From NCBI GenBank assembly GCA_036401375.1, contig DASWVB010000022.1:1-57231 (forward strand): a stretch of 57,231 nt of DNA. Reading direction: 5' to 3'. Positions 52,634-57,231 of the stretch are shown here, piece after piece (the first letter of the stretch is position 1; every line of letters begins with the position of its first letter). Source of the DNA: DASWUZ01 sp036401375 (GTDB lineage: Bacteria; Acidobacteriota; Terriglobia; Terriglobales; Acidobacteriaceae). Position numbers and translations under genes: made by a program. Under the pieces are notes generated by a model. It was not told where the DNA came from and did not search any database. It worked only from the letters and a program-made list of their open reading frames with translations.

Positions 52634-55219
52634 ATGCCGCTGCTGCCCCACTCGCGTCTGGGCCCGTACGAGATCATTGCCCTGCTCGGAGCCGGAGGAA
52701 TGGGCGAAGTCTATCGCGCCCGCGATTCGAGGCTAGGGCGGGATGTCGCGATTAAGGTGCTCCCTTCCTCCTTCTCAAAGGACCCCGATCGCCTGAGCCG
52801 TTTCGAACAGGAGGCGCGCGCCGCTGCGGCTCTCAATCACCCGAACATCCTTGCTGTGTTCGAGTTCGGGACGCATGAGGGCGCGCCCTACCTCGTTTCC
52901 GAGCTCCTTGACGGCTCAACCCTGCGCGACCATCTGCCCGGCGCGCCGATTGCCCTGCGTAAAGCGATCGACTACGGAGTGCAGATCGCGAATGGCCTGG
53001 CAGCGGCGCACGAAAAGGGGATCGTCCACCGCGATCTAAAGCCCGAAAACCTCTTTGTTACGAGGGATGGCAGGGTCAAAATCCTCGACTTCGGCCTGGC
53101 CAAGCTGGCCCAGGGGAAAGCATCTGCGGGAGAGACTGCCACGCAGGGCCTTGGCACCGAAGCCGGGGTGACCATGGGAACCGCTGGATACATGTCGCCC
53201 GAGCAGGTGCGCGGCGAACCCGCAGACCATCGCGCCGACATTTTTGCCTATGGAGTGGTGCTCTACGAGATGCTGGCCGGGGAGCGCGCCTTTCGCAAGC
53301 CGACCTCGGCGGAGACGATGTTTGCCATTCTCAAGGAAGACCCGGCCAGCATCTCGCAGATAGCGCCCGCCACTCCGCTGGCGCTGCAGAGAGTGGTGCA
53401 ACGCTGCCTCGAAAAGAATCCGCAGCAGCGCTTCCAATCCGCTTCCGACCTGGCCTTCGCGCTCGAGGCGCTATCGGGCTCGGGCAGCGCCGCAGTCGGC
53501 GTCGCAGGCCGCGAAGCCCCGCCCAGAAGCTGGATCTGGCCTGCCGCCGCCGCGGCCGTTGTTGTTGCGAGCGCTGCAGCCCTCGCCTTTTGGTGGCGGT
53601 CGCCGCCAGCCGTCCCGGTGGTGGAGTCGATCATTCAGCTTACAGACGACGGCGAGCCGAAGGTGGGCACGCACGTCTTCACTGACGGGTCAAGAGTCTA
53701 CTTCAACGAAGCAGTGCCTAGAGGCAACCGGATCGCCCAGGTAGCGGCGACAGGCGGGCAGACTGCCGCCATACCCACCAGTAATGAGGACTCCACTGTG
53801 ATCGGCGTCGCGCCTGACGGGTCGCGGCTGCTGGCCGCTGCGATCGCGGACTATCAGGCGTACACCCTGTTAACGCTTCCGCTGCCGACAGGGGCGGCGC
53901 AGCGGGTTGGGGCTGTCGTGGCGTCTTCCCTAAACGGCCAGGCGTCGTTTCTCTCGGACGGACGGATAGCTTACTCAGAGGGTAACGCCCTGAACGTTGC
54001 CGAGGCGGACGGCTCGAACCCACACAAGCTCTTCAGCTATACCGGCAAGGTTCTCAATGCCAGCCTTTCCCCCAACGGCAAACGCATCGTCTTTGACAGC
54101 GGGAACGATCCATGGAGCAACCAGGGTTTGATCGAGTCCGACCCAGGCGGGTCAAGGTTCCGGCAGATACCAGACACCGGAACAGCCGTGTGCTGCTCTT
54201 CCTGGACCCTGGATGGGAAGTTCCTCGTCTATGAACGTGCTGATGGGGCTATCCGCGGAGGCAGAGTCGACATGTGGGCGGTGTCCACGCAGGCTGGCTG
54301 GTTTCGCCCTGCTCCGCCCCCGGTCCGGCTTACCAATGGCCCGCTGTCGTTCTCGGGCCCGACCCTCAGCAAGGACGGAAAGCAAATCTTTGCTCTCGGC
54401 ATTCAACAGCGCGGAGAGCTGGTCCGTTACGACATGCAGTCGAAGCGGCTTGTGCCGTTCCTCTCTGGCGTCTCGGCCATCCAGCCTACCTTCTCGAGGG
54501 ACGGCCAATGGGTGGCGTATGCGTCCTATCCAGAGCACACCTTGTGGCGCAGCCGCGTCGACGGGACGGAACGCCTGCAGCTCACCTTCCCGCCCCTGGT
54601 AGCAACCTGGCCTTACCTCTCGCCGGACGGGAAGCAGGTCCAGTTCCAGGACCAGGATGGGTCATCTTACGTCATCGGGATGGAGGGTGGCGTACCCGAA
54701 AGGGTTCCCGACGGGCAGTTATCTCCGGACGGAAACCTGCGGGGGACAGCCTCCATGGCGCCTGGCACCCACTGGGGGCAGAGCGGCGCCTGGAAGTTGC
54801 AGATCACGGACTTGCGCACCGGGAAGGTCTCTGTGGTTCCCTCTTCAGCTGATCTGGTGGGCTTCTGGTGGCTTTCGCAGGACTCGGTGCTCTCATGGAA
54901 TCAGGATGATACGAAGTTCGTGGTCCTCGATCTTAAGAGTCAAAAGCGCACTGAGCTGATGTCAGGTGTCCTGGAAAATTGGTTCTTGTCGGTAGATTGC
55001 AAATACCTGTACTACACGAATCAAGCGGCGGACCCGCATGCCTTTCGCATACGAATTGCCGATAAGAAGGTAGAGACAATCATGAGCATGACTGTCATCC
55101 GCCGGGTGAACGATGCCTACGAAGGCAACCAGATCAACGTAGCGCCGGACGGGTCCCCGCTCTTCACTCGCGACGTCGGAAGTCAGGAGATCTACGCCCT
55201 CAACGTAAAGTGGCCTTGA
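52634..55219 (+). CDS. membrane Ser/Thr protein kinase with C-terminal beta-propeller (PD40) sensor
   Basis: This 861-residue receptor kinase opens with a Hanks-type kinase domain (about 10-280): LLGAGGMGEVYRARDSRLG (P-loop), VAIKVLP (Lys), HRDLKPENLF (catalytic loop), DFGLAKL and GTAGYMSPEQVRGE (activation and P+1 loop). One helix follows (WIWPAAAAAVVVASAAALAF). The outer half is a TolB/WD40-like propeller with repeated SPDG-type strands (LSPNGKRIVFDSGND, LSKDGKQIFALG, LSPDGKQVQFQDQDG). The layout is a receptor that turns an outside signal into cytoplasmic phosphorylation. The signal and targets are unknown. Very large families of this type are usual in Acidobacteria. Confidence 0.92.
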   Translation: MPLLPHSRLGPYEIIALLGAGGMGEVYRARDSRLGRDVAIKVLPSSFSKDPDRLSRFEQEARAAAALNHPNILAVFEFGTHEGAPYLVSELLDGSTLRDHLPGAPIALRKAIDYGVQIANGLAAAHEKGIVHRDLKPENLFVTRDGRVKILDFGLAKLAQGKASAGETATQGLGTEAGVTMGTAGYMSPEQVRGEPADHRADIFAYGVVLYEMLAGERAFRKPTSAETMFAILKEDPASISQIAPATPLALQRVVQRCLEKNPQQRFQSASDLAFALEALSGSGSAAVGVAGREAPPRSWIWPAAAAAVVVASAAALAFWWRSPPAVPVVESIIQLTDDGEPKVGTHVFTDGSRVYFNEAVPRGNRIAQVAATGGQTAAIPTSNEDSTVIGVAPDGSRLLAAAIADYQAYTLLTLPLPTGAAQRVGAVVASSLNGQASFLSDGRIAYSEGNALNVAEADGSNPHKLFSYTGKVLNASLSPNGKRIVFDSGNDPWSNQGLIESDPGGSRFRQIPDTGTAVCCSSWTLDGKFLVYERADGAIRGGRVDMWAVSTQAGWFRPAPPPVRLTNGPLSFSGPTLSKDGKQIFALGIQQRGELVRYDMQSKRLVPFLSGVSAIQPTFSRDGQWVAYASYPEHTLWRSRVDGTERLQLTFPPLVATWPYLSPDGKQVQFQDQDGSSYVIGMEGGVPERVPDGQLSPDGNLRGTASMAPGTHWGQSGAWKLQITDLRTGKVSVVPSSADLVGFWWLSQDSVLSWNQDDTKFVVLDLKSQKRTELMSGVLENWFLSVDCKYLYYTNQAADPHAFRIRIADKKVETIMSMTVIRRVNDAYEGNQINVAPDGSPLFTRDVGSQEIYALNVKWP

Positions 55220-55596
55220 GCGTCACTGCTTACCTGACCCGCGACCTCCCTTAGCTGAAAGGATGGCAGCGATTTGGGTGTGCAGAACAGCCGGGTGCCC
55301 CACGCATCGCGCATGCGATGAGTGGGAAACATCCGCCGTTCGGCTGCCACCTGCCGGGACGCCATCGTTAACGTCGTATTACTATGGATGGATAGATGTT
55401 CCGCCCGGCGTGCTGAGTCTTTGCGACCAGCGGCAGGGGGGCGCATCTTATGAACAAGGTTGCAACATCCCCGTGGGTTGGGTGTGCTCCGGTCATCCGG
55501 CAGCCGCAGCGAATCCACTGCAGCCATGCATTGCTTTCAACATCCCCGTTCACGGCGTCTGATAAAGGACGCGCCTGGACTGAAGGCGGTACTACC
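55220..55596. other. intergenic region before nadA
   Basis: I see no gene here. It holds one copy of the dispersed hairpin repeat (55294-55327) soon after the kinase stop. The in-frame extension of nadA up to 55450 is Cys/His/Pro-rich without family support. No strong promoter was found. Confidence 0.55.
55294..55327 (-). repeat. dispersed intergenic hairpin repeat, inverted copy
   Basis: Read on the minus strand it starts TCCCACTCATCGC and ends GCGATGCGTGGGGCACC, the same ends as the plus-strand copies. The arms pair over about 12 positions with one mismatch around a 4-base loop, the tightest hairpin of the family in this window. Confidence 0.6.
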
Positions 55597-56748
55597 TTGA
55601 GCACTCTATTGGAAGAAGTCGTTGAGGCTTCACGGCCCGATCTCGACCCCGCACCCGACGTATGTTCGCTCGAGAACTACCTCACCCTGCCCGATCACAC
55701 CATGGATGCGCGCATTGCTGCTGCCCGCAAGCAGCTCGGCGCGAGCACCATCCTGCTCGGCCACCACTACCAGCGCGATGAGGTGATCCGCTTCGCCGAC
55801 TTCACCGGCGACAGCTACAAGCTCTCAAAGATCGCCGCCGAGGCTCGCAGCCCTTATGTCGTCTTCTGCGGAGTGCACTTCATGGCCGAGAGTGCAGACC
55901 TGCTCGGTGCCGAGGGTCAGCAGGTGATCCTGCCTGACCTGAACGCCGGCTGCTCGATGGCTGACATGGCGGAGATCGGCCAGGTGGAGGATTGCTGGGA
56001 TTCGTTGATGGCCTTAGGCCTGACGAATGAGACCCTGTTGCCGCTGACGTATATGAATTCTGCTGCCTCGATCAAGGCGTTCTGCGGCGAGCGCGGCGGC
56101 CTGGTTTGCACCTCTTCCAACGCCGCAGCGGCCTTTCGATGGGCCTTCGAGCGAGCGGAGAAGATCCTCTTTCTACCCGATCAGCACCTCGGACGCAACA
56201 CCGCCTTTGCCATGGGCATCCCGCTCAGCGAGATGGTGGTGTGGGACCCATATCAGATCAATGGCGGGTTGACTCCTGCCCGGCTGCGCGCCGCGAAGAT
56301 CATTCTCTGGAAGGGCCATTGCTCCGTGCACCAGCGATTCCTGCCTGACCACGTCGATGCGGTGCGGGCCAAGTACCCAGGGATCAAGGTCGTCGTTCAC
56401 CCCGAGTGTCGCTGGGAGGTCTGCCAGAAAGCCGACGCGATGGGTTCGACGGAACGTATCATCCAGTTAGTGGAGCAGGCGCCGGAAGGTTCCAGCTTCG
56501 CCATCGGTACGGAGATCCACCTGGTCAATCGGCTGGCAAAGCGGTTTGCGCCCCTGGGCAAGAAGATCATCACCCTTGACGATACCGGCTGCCTCTGCAC
56601 CACGATGTATCGCATCAGCCCACAGCATCTCGCCTGGGCGCTCGAAAACCTGATCGAGGGCCGCGTTGTGAATCGCATCCAGGTGCGGGACGATGTGAAA
56701 CACTGGGCCCGGATCGCACTCGACCGGATGTTAGAGATCAAGGCTTAA
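55597..56748 (+). CDS. nadA: quinolinate synthase NadA
   Basis: This 4Fe-4S enzyme condenses iminoaspartate with dihydroxyacetone phosphate to make quinolinate for NAD. TILLGHHYQRDEVIRFADFTGDS, shown in two parts (LLGHHYQRDEV and DFTGDSYKLS), and the conserved Cys in VVFCGVHFMAES, VVHPECRWEV and TLDDTGCLCTTM give the cluster ligands and NadA signature. Start TTG 55597 (MSTLLEEVVEAS) gives 383 residues. An ATG at 55450 would add 49 unsupported residues, so I use TTG, with AAGG upstream. Confidence 0.93.
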   Translation: MSTLLEEVVEASRPDLDPAPDVCSLENYLTLPDHTMDARIAAARKQLGASTILLGHHYQRDEVIRFADFTGDSYKLSKIAAEARSPYVVFCGVHFMAESADLLGAEGQQVILPDLNAGCSMADMAEIGQVEDCWDSLMALGLTNETLLPLTYMNSAASIKAFCGERGGLVCTSSNAAAAFRWAFERAEKILFLPDQHLGRNTAFAMGIPLSEMVVWDPYQINGGLTPARLRAAKIILWKGHCSVHQRFLPDHVDAVRAKYPGIKVVVHPECRWEVCQKADAMGSTERIIQLVEQAPEGSSFAIGTEIHLVNRLAKRFAPLGKKIITLDDTGCLCTTMYRISPQHLAWALENLIEGRVVNRIQVRDDVKHWARIALDRMLEIKA

Positions 56749-56803
56749 ACTTCTCGCCGGAGGGATGGCCGGTGCAACAAGAACGGGGAGCTAAAATCGG
56801 GAA

Positions 56804-57231
56804 ATGAAGACATTCAACCTTGAAGAGGCGCAACTGCTCGTGCCTGTCCTCGAGTCCCTGTTGAAGCGCGCCGTTGAGGCCAAGACGGCAGCCCAGGAGA
56901 TTGAAGACGGACTCCAGGAGGTGCGGCAGCGCATCTTCATCACCGGTGGCATGCACATCGACGTTGTAGCGATCATGCGGCGCCGCACCGAGCTGGATGC
57001 GCTCATACAACGGGCCCGTGATGTGGTCAGCGAGATCGACGCGATCGGCGTGCAGGTGAAGGACCTCGATACCGGCCTGCTTGACTTCCCCTGCCGCATC
57101 GACGGGGAGATCGTGTTGCTCTGCTGGAAGATGGGCGAGACCCGCATCACCCACTGGCACACGGTCGAATCCGGCTTCAGCGGGCGCCAGCCTCTGGACG
57201 AGCGTTTCCTCCGAACCAAGCCAGAAAAGCC
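56804..57231 (+). CDS. DUF2203 family protein, cut by window edge
   Basis: The plus strand is open from ATG 56804 to the edge (142 codons). MKTFNLEEAQLLVPVLESLL begins a helical hairpin, and VVSEIDAIGVQVKDLDTGLLDFPCRI, then GEIVLLCWKMGETRITHWHT, match DUF2203. The sequence near the edge (ERFLRTKPEK) is already basic, so only a few residues may be missing. The function is unknown; the protein is likely a small coiled-coil plus beta unit. A GGGAA precedes the ATG. Minus-strand frames here are shadows. Confidence 0.85.
   Translation, partial: MKTFNLEEAQLLVPVLESLLKRAVEAKTAAQEIEDGLQEVRQRIFITGGMHIDVVAIMRRRTELDALIQRARDVVSEIDAIGVQVKDLDTGLLDFPCRIDGEIVLLCWKMGETRITHWHTVESGFSGRQPLDERFLRTKPEK

Noticed and set aside
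55263..55562. 99-codon plus-strand frame before nadA
   Set aside because: It reads through a copy of the hairpin repeat and has no family features; such frames are artefacts of the repeat.

Overview
The window (about 57 kb, GC-rich) looks like chromosome of a soil Acidobacteriota, most likely class Terriglobia (Edaphobacter/Granulicella/Terriglobus relatives). This is judged from protein resemblance, from an alternative complex III plus caa3 oxidase operon, from a Ser/Thr kinase fused to a beta-propeller sensor, and from an intergenic hairpin repeat of a type I associate with these genomes. No rRNA, tRNA, CRISPR array, prophage or intact insertion sequence was seen.

Layout. 1-3426: a left-truncated GH57/DUF3536 protein and a conserved hypothetical, both on the minus strand. 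3686-9030: a sulfur-carrier cysteine module of cysteine synthase, JAMM/Mec+ protease, ThiS/MoaD-type carrier and, 2.2 kb on, the MoeZ-type activating enzyme with a rhodanese domain. A two-domain VOC protein, a TetR regulator with a palindrome just before its start, and a frameshifted higA antitoxin remnant lie between them. 9205-17197: PIN-TRAM membrane protein, MscS channel, fatty acid desaturase, TIR-membrane protein, secreted GH39 hydrolase and an AlkA-type glycosylase.

17690-31740: one long respiratory operon. It runs actA-actB-actC-actD-actE-actF (quinol to cytochrome c), an uncharacterised one-helix membrane protein, SCO copper chaperone, then caa3 oxidase subunits II, I, III and IV. 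A perfect 16-base palindrome lies just before a likely -10 box upstream of actA.

31798-43042: VOC protein, YggS, sodium:solute symporter, AlaX-type editing enzyme, YciI, an rpoZ-rho pair (rpoZ is short and easily missed), a secreted HExxH protein, YifB/ComM and L-serine dehydratase. 43185-48437: CPBP protease, a 23-residue Lys/Ala micro-protein with its own near-consensus promoter and palindromic terminator, rsmE, and the hrcA-grpE-dnaJ heat-shock operon with an inverted repeat over its promoter. 48570-57231: glycosyltransferase, a tatA/B-tatC-M28 peptidase operon, the kinase-propeller receptor, nadA and a right-truncated DUF2203 gene.

The observations most worth following are: the sulfur carrier whose terminal Gly-Gly is buried by a 26-residue extension beside a JAMM protease; the Lys/Ala micro-protein unit; the unnamed protein in the respiratory operon; the non-canonical HrcA operator; and the dispersed hairpin repeat.
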